From assembly GCA_037720595.1 (NCBI GenBank), contig JBBJLW010000016.1, positions 9,471 to 73,470 on the forward strand: a DNA stretch of 64,000 bases, given 5' to 3'. The notes beneath the pieces are model-generated. The model did no database searches, had not been told where the DNA came from, and saw only the letters and a program-made list of their open reading frames with translations. This document shows, one piece after another, positions 52,188 through 61,458 of this stretch. The stretch comes from Gaiellasilicea sp037720595 (lineage in GTDB: Bacteria > Actinomycetota > Thermoleophilia > Gaiellales > Gaiellaceae). Each line of letters opens with the position of its first letter. The stretch's first letter is position 1. A program made the translations under genes and the position numbers.

Positions 52188-52252
52188 AACCCCCGCGAAC
52201 GCCAATCAACGAGTGGCTCCGGGAGGTGAGGGGCAGTGATCCGCTCCTTCTT

Positions 52253-54154
52253 TCAGGGCTGGATCGTAGCAAGCTCTGCACGGAAGTCGGCGATCAGCTC
52301 CTCGAGGCTCCGCGTCGACTGCTCACCGCCGCGGGCGCGCACGGCAAGAGCGTCGTCCGACTCCTTGTCGCCGTAGACGACGGTGAAGGGGATCTTCTCG
52401 AGCTCTGCCTCGCGGATTCGCTTGCCGAGCGTCTCGTCCCGCTCGTCCACGTCGACGCGGAATCCGTCGGTCTCGAGGCGTCGGCGCAGGTCCTGGACGG
52501 CCTCGCGGTGCTTCTCGGCGACCGGGATCACGCGCAGCTGGACGGGAGCCAGCCAGAAGGGGAAGGCGCCGCCGAAATTCTCGATCACGATCCCGAGGAA
52601 GCGCTCGTACGAGCCGTAGAGCGCCCGGTGCACGACGACAGGCGTGTGCTCGGCGTTGTCGGCGCCCATGTAGGTGAGCCCGAAGCGCGCGGGCATCTGG
52701 TAGTCGATCTGGATCGTCCCCATCTGCCAGCTCCGACCGAGCGAGTCCCCCATGAAGAGGTCGATCTTCGGGCCGTAGAAGGCGCCCTCGCCGGCGGCGA
52801 TCGTGAACGGGATCTCGTGGCGCTCGAGCGCGAGCTGGAGCGAGCCCTCGGCCCGGTCCCAGGTCTCGTCCTCGCCCAGCTTGTTGTCGGGCCGGGTCGC
52901 GAGCTCGGCGCGCGCCGACATCCCGAACAGACCGTAGAGGTAGCGGGCGTAGTCGATCATCCCGTCGATCTCCGGCTGGATCTGATCCTCGGCGCAGAAG
53001 ACGTGGGCGTCGTCCTGGACGAAGAGCCGCGCGCGCAGCAGGCCGTGGAGCGCGCCGGCGAGCTCGTTCCGGTGCAGCGAGGCGGCCTCGGCGAACCGGA
53101 GCGGAAGATCGCGGTAGCTGCGGAGCCGGCTGCCGAAGAGCAGCATGTGCCCCGGGCAGTTCATCGCCTTGACGCCGAGTCGCTGCTCGTTGGCCTCGAG
53201 CGTGAACATCAGGTCTTCGTACTTCGGGTAGTGGCCGGACGTAACGAACGTGTGCTCGTCGTAGATCAGCGGTGTGCGTACGTCCTCGTAGCCGCGCCTC
53301 GCGTTTTCTCGCCGGCGGATGCGTTCGAGTTCGTCCCAGAGCACGGTCCCCTTCGAATGCCAGAACGGTGCGCCCGGAGCGCGCTCGGAGAAGTGGAAGA
53401 GGTCGAGCTGCGGCCCCAACTTACGGTGATCGCGCCCCTTCGCGAGCTCGAGCCGCTCCAGGTGCGCGTCGAGGTCGGCCTGGGTGTAGAACGCCGTGCC
53501 GTAGATCCGCGTCAGTTGCGTGTTGCGCTCGTCGCCGCGCCAGTACGCGCCTGCAAGCGAGGTCAGTTTGACCGCCTTGATCGGCGTTGAGTCCTGGAGG
53601 TGTGGGCCCCGGCAGAGATCCGTGAACCCTTCCTGGCTATAGAGGGAGATCGTGCCCTCGGCGGTCTCGACGAGCTCGACCTTGTACGGCTCGTTCTCCT
53701 CGAGGAACCGCTGCTTCGCATCGGCCGCGGAGATCTCCTCGCGCTTCCACGTCCGACCCTCGCCGAGCAGGCGGCCGATCTCCGACTCGATCCGCTCGAG
53801 GTCGTCCTCGCGGATCGGCTCCGGGAACTGGAAGTCGTAGTAGAAGCCGTTCTCGATCGGGGGGCCGATCGCGATCTTTACGCCCGGGTAGAGCCGCCGA
53901 ACCGCCTCCGCGAGCAGGTGGGCGGCCGAGTGGCGCAGGACATAAAGCGCGTCCGGGTCGGAGGTATCGCGCGTCGTGAGGAACTGGATCGGCTTTCCGT
54001 CCTCGAGCGGCAACCGCACGTCTTGCACGCTCCCGTTCGAGCGCACGAGCACGGCCTGCTCGGCCAGCTTCGGCCCGATCGCGCGAGCTGCATCGAGCCC
54101 GGTCGCACCGTCGGGAAGTTCGAGTTCCTTGCCATCGGGCAGGATCGCCTTCAT
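52253..54154 (-). CDS. thrS: Threonyl-tRNA synthetase
   Basis: The 633-residue enzyme has a TGS domain (MKAILPDGKELELPDGATGL), the editing domain with HSAAHLLAEAV and its Cys/His zinc-like site, then the class II core: AMNCPGHMLLFGSRLRSYRD (Cys of the catalytic zinc), RFAEAASLHRNELAGALHGL, and VVVHRALYGSYERFLGIVIE; the anticodon-binding domain closes it (APVQLRVIPVAEKHREAV). ATG 54154 begins head to head with a small acidic ORF. No T-box leader fits in the short space. Confidence 0.97.
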   Translation of the reverse strand: MKAILPDGKELELPDGATGLDAARAIGPKLAEQAVLVRSNGSVQDVRLPLEDGKPIQFLTTRDTSDPDALYVLRHSAAHLLAEAVRRLYPGVKIAIGPPIENGFYYDFQFPEPIREDDLERIESEIGRLLGEGRTWKREEISAADAKQRFLEENEPYKVELVETAEGTISLYSQEGFTDLCRGPHLQDSTPIKAVKLTSLAGAYWRGDERNTQLTRIYGTAFYTQADLDAHLERLELAKGRDHRKLGPQLDLFHFSERAPGAPFWHSKGTVLWDELERIRRRENARRGYEDVRTPLIYDEHTFVTSGHYPKYEDLMFTLEANEQRLGVKAMNCPGHMLLFGSRLRSYRDLPLRFAEAASLHRNELAGALHGLLRARLFVQDDAHVFCAEDQIQPEIDGMIDYARYLYGLFGMSARAELATRPDNKLGEDETWDRAEGSLQLALERHEIPFTIAAGEGAFYGPKIDLFMGDSLGRSWQMGTIQIDYQMPARFGLTYMGADNAEHTPVVVHRALYGSYERFLGIVIENFGGAFPFWLAPVQLRVIPVAEKHREAVQDLRRRLETDGFRVDVDERDETLGKRIREAELEKIPFTVVYGDKESDDALAVRARGGEQSTRSLEELIADFRAELATIQP

Positions 54155-54272
54155 GACAGATCAGGATACGCACCCACGCGAAGACGATCGCAACGAGGAA
54201 CTCGAAGGCTCGCCCGTCCCGGATCCGGAGGAGGAGCAGGGCGACGCCGAGGACGTTCCGGGCGCCGACTAG
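54153..54272 (+). CDS. Small acidic protein (39 aa)
   Basis: MTDQDTHPREDDRNEELEGS continues with more Asp/Glu/Pro to PGAD. Its start overlaps the thrS start codon on the other strand by 2 bp. No good ribosome site can exist outside thrS. The composition is not random, yet translation is unproven. Function unknown. Confidence 0.35.
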   Translation: MTDQDTHPREDDRNEELEGSPVPDPEEEQGDAEDVPGAD

Positions 54273-54366
54273 TAGCGAAGGCGCATGGCCGGCCAGGAGC
54301 GGCAGTCGTTTTCACGATCGTGCGCGAGGGTACCCCTGGCACGAGAATCGACGGAAGGAGAAGACC

Positions 54367-54780
54367 ATGCATCACACCGTTCGCGATGCCATGACGGCGA
54401 ATCCGACGACGGTCGAGGGCAGCACGACAGCCGAGGAGGCTGCCCGCACGATGAAGTCCGAGGACGTCGGCTCGCTCCCGATCCTGGACGGGAACCGGCT
54501 CGTCGGCGTGATCACCGACCGGGATCTCACCCTCCGCGTACTGGGAGAGGGCAGGGGCGGCGAGACGACCGTCGGCGAAATCGCTTCGAAGGACGTCGTC
54601 ACGGTCGATCCGCAGCAGAGCCTGGAGGAAGCAGCCCGTCTGATGGCGGAGCACCAGTTGCGGCGCCTCCCGGTCTGTGAGGAGGACGGCAAGCTGGTCG
54701 GGATCGTCGCCCAGGCGGACATCGCCCAGTCCGGTCACGACACGCTCACCGGCGAGACGGTGCAGCAGATCTCGAGCTAA
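54367..54780 (+). CDS. CBS-domain-pair protein
   Basis: The 137-residue protein consists of two CBS motifs: MTANPTTVEGSTTAEEAART with VGSLPILDGNRLVGVITDRD, and VVTVDPQQSLEEAARLMAEH with LRRLPVCEEDGKLVGIVAQA. CBS pairs bind adenosyl compounds such as AMP, ATP or SAM. A GGAAGGAG site precedes the ATG. Stand-alone forms are thought to sense energy state. Confidence 0.9.
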   Translation: MHHTVRDAMTANPTTVEGSTTAEEAARTMKSEDVGSLPILDGNRLVGVITDRDLTLRVLGEGRGGETTVGEIASKDVVTVDPQQSLEEAARLMAEHQLRRLPVCEEDGKLVGIVAQADIAQSGHDTLTGETVQQISS

Positions 54781-54839
54781 TGCCGAGCAAGAAGGCCGCC
54801 GGTCGCAAGGGCGGCAAGGCCACGGCGCGCAAGTCGTAG
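54780..54839 (+). CDS. Tiny Lys/Ala-rich peptide (19 aa)
   Basis: ATG overlaps the last base of the CBS stop (TAATG), so translation may be coupled. The peptide MPSKKAAGRKGGKATARKS is strongly basic, like a nucleic-acid-binding or histone-tail segment. A perfect hairpin follows 8 bp later, so it is the last codable piece of the transcript. Confidence 0.4.
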   Translation: MPSKKAAGRKGGKATARKS

Positions 54840-54847
54840 ACCTTCTC

Positions 54848-54878
54848 GGCTCGCCGCGTCCGTGAGGCGCGGCGAGCC
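54848..54878 (+). terminator. GC-rich hairpin ending the CBS transcript
   Basis: GGCTCGCCGCG (54848-54858) and CGCGGCGAGCC (54868-54878) form a perfect 11-bp stem with a 9-nt loop. No U-tract follows, as often in GC-rich actinobacteria. Confidence 0.65.
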
Positions 54879-54943
54879 GTGCTCGATCGCACGTCCCTCA
54901 TCGGGGCTGCAGGACTTCGGCGACGCATCCGATAGTGGATGGG

Positions 54944-56278
54944 ATGCCCGCCGCCGTCTACAGGGGCCCATTCGCCCGCCGGCAGGCCGAGCGCCTGCTG
55001 TGGCGCGCCGGCTTCGGCCCGCGCCGCGGCGAGGCCGAGGCGCTCGCGAAGCTCGGCCTCGAAGGCGCGGTCCGCACGCTGACCCGGCCGCGAGCCGAGC
55101 GCTTCCTCGGCGCAGCGCCCCGCGACGACAAGGGTAGAGCGCTCGCTCCGACCGATGCATGGGGCCACGACCACATCTGGTGGCTCGACCGGATGGTCCG
55201 CACCTCCCGCCCGCTCGTCGAGCGGTTGACGCTCGTGTGGCACGACTGGTTCGCGACCTCACTCGCCGGCGTCGGCTCGCAGAAGCTGATGCTGAACCAG
55301 AACAAGCTGCTGCGCACTCGCTCGCTCGGCTCGTTCGGGACGATGCTGCACGAGATCACGCGCGATCCGGCGATGCTGCTCTGGCTCTCCGGGACGAAGA
55401 ACACGAAGTGGTCGCCGAACGAGAACTACGCCCGCGAGTTGATGGAGCTCTTCACGCTCGGCGCCGGCCGCGGCTACAGCGAGCAGGATGTGCGGGAGCA
55501 AGCGCGGGCGCTGACCGGCTTCGACAACGAGTGGCGTCGTGGTCTCGGCGCGCACAACTTCCATTTCGAGCGCAAGCGGCACGACGCCGGGACGAAGCGC
55601 ATCTTCGACAAGAGCGGCTCCTTCGACTGGCAGGACGCCGTGCGCCTCTGCCTGCGCCATCCAAACCATCCCTCGTTCTTCGTCGAGAAGCTCTGGGGCT
55701 ATTTTGTCCCCACCGCGCTCGACGGGGCAACGCGCCGCTCGCTCGAGCAGCTCTACCGTCCCGATCTCCAGATCCGCCCGGTTGTCGAGGCGATCCTCCG
55801 CCACCCCGCGCTCTACACCGGGCCGCGCATGGTGAAGCCCCCTGTCGTCTACACGGCAGGGCTTCTGCGGGGCTGCGGCCGTGGGATCGACACGACTTCA
55901 TGGTCGTGGATCTCGAACATGGCCGGTCAGCGCCTCTTCATGCCCCCGAACGTGTCCGGCTGGGACGACGACCGCTGGTTGGACACCGCCACGTTCCGCG
56001 GCCGCTGGACGACTGCCAACCAGGCGGCGCGGGCGTTCTCGGTCACCGACAAGCAGGCGGGCTCGATTTCGGGCGACCCGGAGAAGCTCGTCGCCGCGGC
56101 GATCGCCTTCTGGGGCTCGCCGACGGTCCGCCCCGAGACGCGCGCCGCACTGCTCGAGTTCGCGCGGCGCTCGATGCACGACGCCAACCAGAGCTGGAAG
56201 CGCAAGTCCTACCCGGTGCTCGTCACGAACGCGCTCCGCCAACTCGTCGCCGTGTCCCCCGACCTCCAGACCTGCTGA
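54944..56278 (+). CDS. DUF1800-family protein
   Basis: This 444-residue protein has the DUF1800 marks: AERLLWRAGFGPRRGEAEAL near the start, WHDWFATSLAGVGSQKLM, and NENYARELMELFTLGAGRGY, which is the family's signature, plus LWGYFVPTALDG. No signal peptide is evident. DUF1800 and DUF1501 genes are paired across bacteria; the biochemical role is unknown, with suggestions of sulfatase-like or envelope roles for the partner. It is followed 8 bp later by the DUF1501 gene. Confidence 0.9.
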   Translation: MPAAVYRGPFARRQAERLLWRAGFGPRRGEAEALAKLGLEGAVRTLTRPRAERFLGAAPRDDKGRALAPTDAWGHDHIWWLDRMVRTSRPLVERLTLVWHDWFATSLAGVGSQKLMLNQNKLLRTRSLGSFGTMLHEITRDPAMLLWLSGTKNTKWSPNENYARELMELFTLGAGRGYSEQDVREQARALTGFDNEWRRGLGAHNFHFERKRHDAGTKRIFDKSGSFDWQDAVRLCLRHPNHPSFFVEKLWGYFVPTALDGATRRSLEQLYRPDLQIRPVVEAILRHPALYTGPRMVKPPVVYTAGLLRGCGRGIDTTSWSWISNMAGQRLFMPPNVSGWDDDRWLDTATFRGRWTTANQAARAFSVTDKQAGSISGDPEKLVAAAIAFWGSPTVRPETRAALLEFARRSMHDANQSWKRKSYPVLVTNALRQLVAVSPDLQTC

Positions 56279-56286
56279 GGACGCCG

Positions 56287-57674
56287 ATGGCCCGCTGCTG
56301 CACCGACTTCAGCCGCACGGACGCGCTCCGGCGCGCGGTGGCGGAGGCCGGCCGCGGCCTCCCCGCGATCGAGCCGGGGATGCCTGTCCCCGCAGGCACC
56401 GGGCTGACGCGCCGCAGCTTCGTCGCGCGGAGCACCGGGCTGGCGCTCGCCGTCTACGGCGGCGGGGCTCTGCTTCCGCGCGCGCTCGAACACGGCATCG
56501 AAGCCGCAGGCGCGGCCGGCCCACAGCGTGTGCTCGTCTCGGTCTTCCTCGACGGCGGCGCCGACTCGCTCTCGCTCCTCTTTCCCTCCGGCGACCCGCT
56601 CTACCGGCGGCTGCGCCCGAAGCTCGCGCTGCCGGAGTCCGCCGGAGTCGCGTTCTCGGAGGACGCCCGGCTGCGCTGGCACCCGTCGCTCGCGGCACTC
56701 GCCCAGCTCCACGGTGAGGGCAAGGTCTCCGTCCTCCCCGGTGTCGGCTACACGGGCGCCGACCAGTCGCACTTCACCTCACGGCATTACTGGGAGGTCG
56801 GGGCGACGAGCGAGAGAATGACCACCGGCTGGCTCGGGCGCTACCTCGACCGCGTCGGCTCGCCGGACAACCCTCTGCAAGGCCTGTCTCTCGAGTCGCG
56901 CCTCCAGCCCGCGCTCGCAACGGCGCGCATGCCGGTCTCCTCGATCGACGGCCCTGACCGCTACGACTTCTGGACGCGAGGTGTCTGGGGCGATGTGGAG
57001 AAGCGCCTGCTCGAGGCGATCGGCTCCCTCGGGCGGTTGCCGACAGGTGGCGACGCTGCGCTCGCGCAGGCGAGCAGCGTGGCTCGACAGGCGGCGAGGT
57101 TGCGCGAACAGCTCCTGCCGTTCGCGCCCAAGAACGAGAACAGCCCGGGCTTCACGAGCCCGGTTCAGTACCCGGCGGCCGAGGATGACGAGTTCCCCCG
57201 TCGGCTCGCCGGCCTGCGGCGATGCTCGCGGCGAGCCTTCCGATCCGCGCGGTCGCTCTGAACGCACCCGGGATGTACGACACGCATGACGACCAACCGG
57301 GCGAGCTCGCGGCAGGGTTGAAGCTGACCGCCGAGAGCCTGCTCGCGTTTCAGCGGGACCTCGAGGCGCGAGGGCTCGCCGATCGGGTGCTCGTGCACGT
57401 CTGGTCGGAGTTCGGGCGCCGCGCGAAGGAGAACGGCTCGAACGGGACCGACCACGGTGCCGCAGGCACAGGCTTCCTGATCGGCAGCCGCGTGCGAGGC
57501 CGAATGATCGGTGAGTTTCCGGGACTCGCGACCCTCGACGAGGACGGAAACCTCCGCGCGACCTCCGACTTCCGAGGTCTCTACTCGGCTTTGCTCGAGG
57601 ATTGGCTCGGAACGGACGCCGAGGCGATTATCCCCGGCGCAAAGCGCTTCGCCCGGCCGACCATCCTTCGATGA
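56287..57674 (+). pseudogene. DUF1501-family Tat-exported protein, frame broken near 57215
   Basis: The first frame from ATG 56287 has a twin-arginine signal (LTRRSFVARSTGLALAVYGG), then VFLDGGADSLSLLFPSGDPL and VGYTGADQSHFTSRHYWEVG, typical of DUF1501. It ends early at 57261 with an unnatural Arg-rich tail, while the frame one base back continues LAASLPIRAVALNAPGMYDT, HVWSEFGRRAKENGSNGTDH to 57674, the family's C-terminus. A single missing G near 57215 explains this. So the gene is either recently inactivated or wrongly assembled. It overlaps the next gene by 4 nt. Confidence 0.85.
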
Positions 57675-58000
57675 TCGCGCTCGCGCTTGCGATCGTTGCC
57701 CTCCTCCCCGCGCCGGCGCGCGTCCAGGTTGGCGCGGACGAATACGGCTATTCGCTCTCGCGGCAATCGATCAAGGCCGGCCCGGCGCTCGTCCAGCTCG
57801 TCAACTTCGGCGAGGACGAGCACGATCTGCTCCTGCGTCGCGCCGGCGGCACGCGCACCTACGTCGTCGGCAAGGTGCGTCCGGGGCGCACGACCGAGCT
57901 CGAGGCGCGCTTCCTCGCCGGCCGCTTCACGCTCTGGTGCTCGCTGGGGGATCACCGCCGGCGCGGGATGAGCGCGACACTCGTCGTCCAACCTTCCTGA
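57671..58000 (+). CDS. Secreted cupredoxin-domain protein
   Basis: The 109-residue protein has a signal peptide (MIALALAIVALLPAPARV) and a small blue-copper-like domain: LVQLVNFGEDEHDLLLRR supplies His, and FTLWCSLGDHRRRGMSATL supplies Cys, His and Met in the usual order. It should bind copper outside the membrane. It is coupled (ATGA) to the DUF1501 gene, so the DUF1800-DUF1501-cupredoxin run may be one functional unit. Confidence 0.8.
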   Translation: MIALALAIVALLPAPARVQVGADEYGYSLSRQSIKAGPALVQLVNFGEDEHDLLLRRAGGTRTYVVGKVRPGRTTELEARFLAGRFTLWCSLGDHRRRGMSATLVVQPS

Positions 58001-58044
58001 GTCGAGAGTAGGATCGTGGCTCCCTCGCTCTGGAAGGAGCACCT

Positions 58045-58272
58045 ATGTCGTTCATGGACAAGCTGAAGGCGATGTTCACCGGCGGTTCGGACTCGCATGA
58101 TCATTCGCACGACGGGCACGACCACTCGCACGATCATGGGGTCGCAGTCGACGACGTGCCTCCGGCACCCGCCGCACCGCTCGATCCGCTCGGGACATCG
58201 ATGCCCGAAGCCGGGCCGGTCCCGACCTCGATCCCGCCGGCAGCCGGAAGTGAGGACGAGAGGGCTAGCTAG
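58045..58272 (+). CDS. Small His-rich protein, putative metal-binding
   Basis: The 75-residue protein has an AAGGAG ribosome site 8 nt before the ATG. After MSFMDKLKAMFTGGSDSHDH comes a dense His/Asp cluster (HDHSHDGHDHSHDHG) and a Pro-rich tail. His clusters of this kind bind Ni, Zn or Cu. It stands between a copper protein and hypF, so nickel or copper storage are both possible. Confidence 0.7.
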   Translation: MSFMDKLKAMFTGGSDSHDHSHDGHDHSHDHGVAVDDVPPAPAAPLDPLGTSMPEAGPVPTSIPPAAGSEDERAS

Positions 58273-58624
58273 GCCTCGTGCGGCCAGGGGCTGCTGGCGA
58301 CGACCACGCCGTAGAGGACGTGGTCGGCAACGAGCGCAGTACGCTCGGTGAAGGAAGGCTCGTTCTGTCGATGGAGGTGGAGGCTCGGAGCGAGCGCGAG
58401 CGCGAGCTCGTAGCCGAGCCAGACGGCCGCCCCGTACAGCGGCCCCGACCACGCCTGCCTGCGAACGAGCGTCGGCAAGAGACCGAACGCGGCGCCGCCG
58501 ATCCCGCCGTAGGCCCAGGGTGCCAACTCGACTACGACGTCGCGACGCTCCGGCGGGATTCGGCCGGCATACCCTCGAGCGCGACCCTCTCGGGCGGAAT
58601 CCGCTCCACGAGCCCCAGCCCCAT
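58269..58624 (-). pseudogene. Small membrane protein, frame broken near 58535
   Basis: A first frame from ATG 58624 (MGLGLVERIPPERVALEGMP) meets a stop after 30 codons, while the frame one base back continues ELAPWAYGGIGGAAFGLLPT, WSGPLYGAAVWLGYELALAL to 58269, with two or three transmembrane segments. One missing base near 58535 joins them into a protein of about 118 residues. The parts fit together well (RRSVAT - ELAPWAYGG). Function unknown. Confidence 0.55.
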
Positions 58625-58679
58625 GTGCGAAGCATCATGACTTCTGCGCCGCACCCTGGCAAACGCGACAATCGTCGCA

Positions 58680-60878
58680 GTGGAGCGCCGCGCCTTCGTC
58701 GTTCAGGGAATCGTGCAGGGCGTCGGCTTCCGGCCCTTCGTCTACGGGATCGCCAGGGAACACGCTCTCGGAGGCTTCGTCCTGAACGACGGCGAGGGAG
58801 TCGTGATCGAGGTGGAGGGCGAGGCGTCCGCCGTCGAGCGGTTCGCACAGGCGCTCGTCGACGAGGCCCCGCCGCTCGCCCAGATCGACGACGTCCAGGC
58901 CCGGTCGCTCGAGCCACGCGGCGAGACGGAGTTCCGGATCCGCGCCAGCGAGGCCCGGGGCTCGAGCGCGCTGATCCCGGCGGATGTCGCCACCTGCGAC
59001 GACTGTCTCCGCGAGCTCTTCGATCCGGCCGACCGCCGCTACCGCTACCCCTTCATCAACTGCACGCAATGCGGCCCCAGGTTCACGATCGTGACCGGCG
59101 TCCCCTACGACCGGCCGCGGACGACGATGGCCGGCTTCCCGCTCTGCGCGGACTGCTTGCTCGAATACGAGGATCCCGGCGACCGGCGCTTCCACGCCGA
59201 GCCGATCGCGTGCCCGGTCTGCGGCCCCAGGCTGACGATGAGCATCGACGCCGCGTCGGCAGCGCTTCTCGAGGGCTCGATCCTTGCGGTGAAGGGCCTC
59301 GGTGGGTACCACCTCGCCTGCGACGCCGCGAACGAAGGCGCGGTCGCCCGCTTGCGCGCGCGCAAGCTGCGTGAGGACAAGCCGTTCGCACTGATGACGA
59401 ACGAGCCGGAGCAACTCGCCCAGCTGAGCGACGAGGAGACCGTCCTGCTCCGCTCCCGCATCCGCCCGATCGTGCTCGCCCGGAGGCGAACGGACGCTCC
59501 GGTCGCTCCGTCGGTTGCCCCGGAGACGCCGTGGCTCGGAGTCATGCTCCCGTACACGCCGCTCCATCACCTGCTGCTCGACGCATTCGGCGGCGTGCTC
59601 GTGATGACGAGCGGTAACCGCTCGGACGAGCCGATCGCATACGAGGACGCCGAGGCCAGGGAGCGGCTCGGCGGGATCGCCGACGCGTTCCTCGCGCACG
59701 ACCGGCCGATCCATCGCCGCTGCGAAGACTCCGTCGTTCGAGCGGCGTATCCGATCCGCCGCTCGCGCGGCTACGTACCCGGCGCTCTCCCTCTGCCGAT
59801 CGCCTCTTCTCGCCCGATCGTCGCCGCGGGAGCCGAGCTGAAGAGCACGTTCTGCGTCGTCCGCGGCGCGCAGGCGTTTCTCTCGCCGCACCTCGGCGAC
59901 CTCGACTCGGAGCTCGCCTACCGGGCCTTCCTCGCGGATCTCGAGCTCTACCTCGCAATGCTCCGCGCCTCGCCGGAGGTGATCGCGCACGATCTCCACC
60001 CCGAGTACCTCGCGACGAAGTGGGCGCTCGAGCAGGACGCCGAGCTCGTCGGGGTCCAGCACCACCACGCGCACGCGGCCGCCTGCCTCGCCGAGCACGG
60101 CGAGACCGGTCCGGCGCTCGCGCTCGTCTTCGACGGCACCGGCTACGGCACCGACGGGACGCTCTGGGGCGGCGAGCTCCTGCGCTGCGACCTGAACGAT
60201 TTCGAGCGCGTGGCGCACCTCGAGCCGATCCCGCTGCCGGGCGGCGAGGCCGCCATCCGCGAGCCCTGGCGCGTCGCGGCAGCTTGCCTCGAGCGAGCCG
60301 GCCAACCGGTGCCGTGGGAGCGCTGGCGTCTCGTTCGTCATTCGCTCCAGGTAAACGCGCCGCTCTCGTCCGGAATGGGGCGGCTCTTCGACGCCGTCGC
60401 GGCCGTGCTGGGCGTGCGGGACACGGTCAGCTACGAGGGGCAGGCCGCGATCGAGCTGGAGCAGCTCGCGGGTGCTACCGCGGCGGAACCGTGGGCGTGG
60501 CGGTTCGGCGACGGGACGAGCTTGGTAACAGACTGTTACTTGGCTCTCGCGGGCGGCGGCGACCGCTCGGAGATCGCGGCGAGCTTCCACGAGACGGTCG
60601 CAGCCGCGGCCGCCGACGCGTGCGCCGAAGCGGCGAGCCCTCGCACCGTCGTCCTCTCGGGCGGCAGCTTCCAGAATCTGCGCCTGCTCGAATCGACCCG
60701 ACGCCGGCTCGAGGAACTCGGCTTCGACGTCCTCACCCACCGGCTCGTGCCGCCGAACGACGGTGGGATCAGCTACGGCCAGGCGGCAGTCGCAGCGAGC
60801 AGGCTCGCGGGGCCGGCCGTTCCCGAAAGACCGCCCAAACCGTTGAATCGAGATGGAGGGGAAACCGGACGATCGTGA
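58680..60878 (+). CDS. hypF: [NiFe]-hydrogenase maturation carbamoyltransferase HypF
   Basis: HypF makes the cyanide ligands of [NiFe] hydrogenases from carbamoyl phosphate. The 732-residue protein has an acylphosphatase domain (VQGIVQGVGFRPFVYGIARE), two zinc fingers (CDDCLRELFDP, FINCTQCGPRFTIV, PLCADCLLEYEDPG, CPVCGPRLTM), a YrdC-like domain and a Kae1-like domain (GVQHHHAHAAACLAEHG). GTG 58680 is the start. No other hyp gene or hydrogenase is in the window, so the rest must lie elsewhere. Confidence 0.96.
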   Translation: MERRAFVVQGIVQGVGFRPFVYGIAREHALGGFVLNDGEGVVIEVEGEASAVERFAQALVDEAPPLAQIDDVQARSLEPRGETEFRIRASEARGSSALIPADVATCDDCLRELFDPADRRYRYPFINCTQCGPRFTIVTGVPYDRPRTTMAGFPLCADCLLEYEDPGDRRFHAEPIACPVCGPRLTMSIDAASAALLEGSILAVKGLGGYHLACDAANEGAVARLRARKLREDKPFALMTNEPEQLAQLSDEETVLLRSRIRPIVLARRRTDAPVAPSVAPETPWLGVMLPYTPLHHLLLDAFGGVLVMTSGNRSDEPIAYEDAEARERLGGIADAFLAHDRPIHRRCEDSVVRAAYPIRRSRGYVPGALPLPIASSRPIVAAGAELKSTFCVVRGAQAFLSPHLGDLDSELAYRAFLADLELYLAMLRASPEVIAHDLHPEYLATKWALEQDAELVGVQHHHAHAAACLAEHGETGPALALVFDGTGYGTDGTLWGGELLRCDLNDFERVAHLEPIPLPGGEAAIREPWRVAAACLERAGQPVPWERWRLVRHSLQVNAPLSSGMGRLFDAVAAVLGVRDTVSYEGQAAIELEQLAGATAAEPWAWRFGDGTSLVTDCYLALAGGGDRSEIAASFHETVAAAAADACAEAASPRTVVLSGGSFQNLRLLESTRRRLEELGFDVLTHRLVPPNDGGISYGQAAVAASRLAGPAVPERPPKPLNRDGGETGRS

Positions 60879-61437
60879 GCTCGCAACCTGGCTTGTCGCA
60901 CAGACCGACACCGATGCGGAGCAGGTCGCGGCCGAGCTGGAAGCCGGCGAGCGCCGAAGAGCCTTCGTCATCGACGAGCTCGTCGATGCGGGCTTCATAG
61001 GCGACACTCTCCTCGACTTCGCGATGCGGCTTACGGGTGTGACCCAGGCAAAGGCGCAGGCGTTGATCGCCGCGCGGCTGAAGCCCGACGAGACCGGGTC
61101 GAGCGAAACCGTGCCGAAGCGCGACAAGCTGCTGGCCGCGAACGAGATTCTGTTCCGACGAGTCAACGAGCGGCTCGCCTCGATGGACCGCAGCGGCCCG
61201 GATTCGCACGAGCTCGAGCTCGTCTGCGAATGCTCCGACCGCGGTTGCCGCAACGTCCTCACAATCGAGGCTGCGGAGTACGAATGGCTCCGCCAGAACC
61301 CGCGCCGGTTCGCGGTCCTCGCCGGACACGAGGCACCGGCCGTCGAGGACGTGGTCGAACGGCACCACCGCTTCGTGATCGTCGAGAAGCACGCCGAGAC
61401 GCACCATCAGGTCGAGGCTGCCGACCCGAGACCGTAG
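60853..61437 (+). CDS. Conserved hypothetical protein with Cys-rich C-terminal domain
   Basis: The 194-residue protein overlaps hypF by 26 nt. The N-terminal half is helical (LDFAMRLTGVTQAKAQALIA). The C-terminal half has CECSDRGCRNVLTIEAAEYE, FAVLAGHEAPAVEDVVERHH and FVIVEKHAETHH, a domain frequent in actinobacterial unknowns, in which the Cys residues and His may bind zinc. Function unknown. Association with hypF could be accidental. Confidence 0.75.
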   Translation: MEGKPDDRELATWLVAQTDTDAEQVAAELEAGERRRAFVIDELVDAGFIGDTLLDFAMRLTGVTQAKAQALIAARLKPDETGSSETVPKRDKLLAANEILFRRVNERLASMDRSGPDSHELELVCECSDRGCRNVLTIEAAEYEWLRQNPRRFAVLAGHEAPAVEDVVERHHRFVIVEKHAETHHQVEAADPRP

Positions 61438-61458
61438 TCGCTGTCCTACGATCCGGGC

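Noticed and set aside
54155..54366. T-box leader for thrS
   Set aside because: The upstream DNA shows no T-box core sequence or terminator and is occupied by an opposite-strand small frame.
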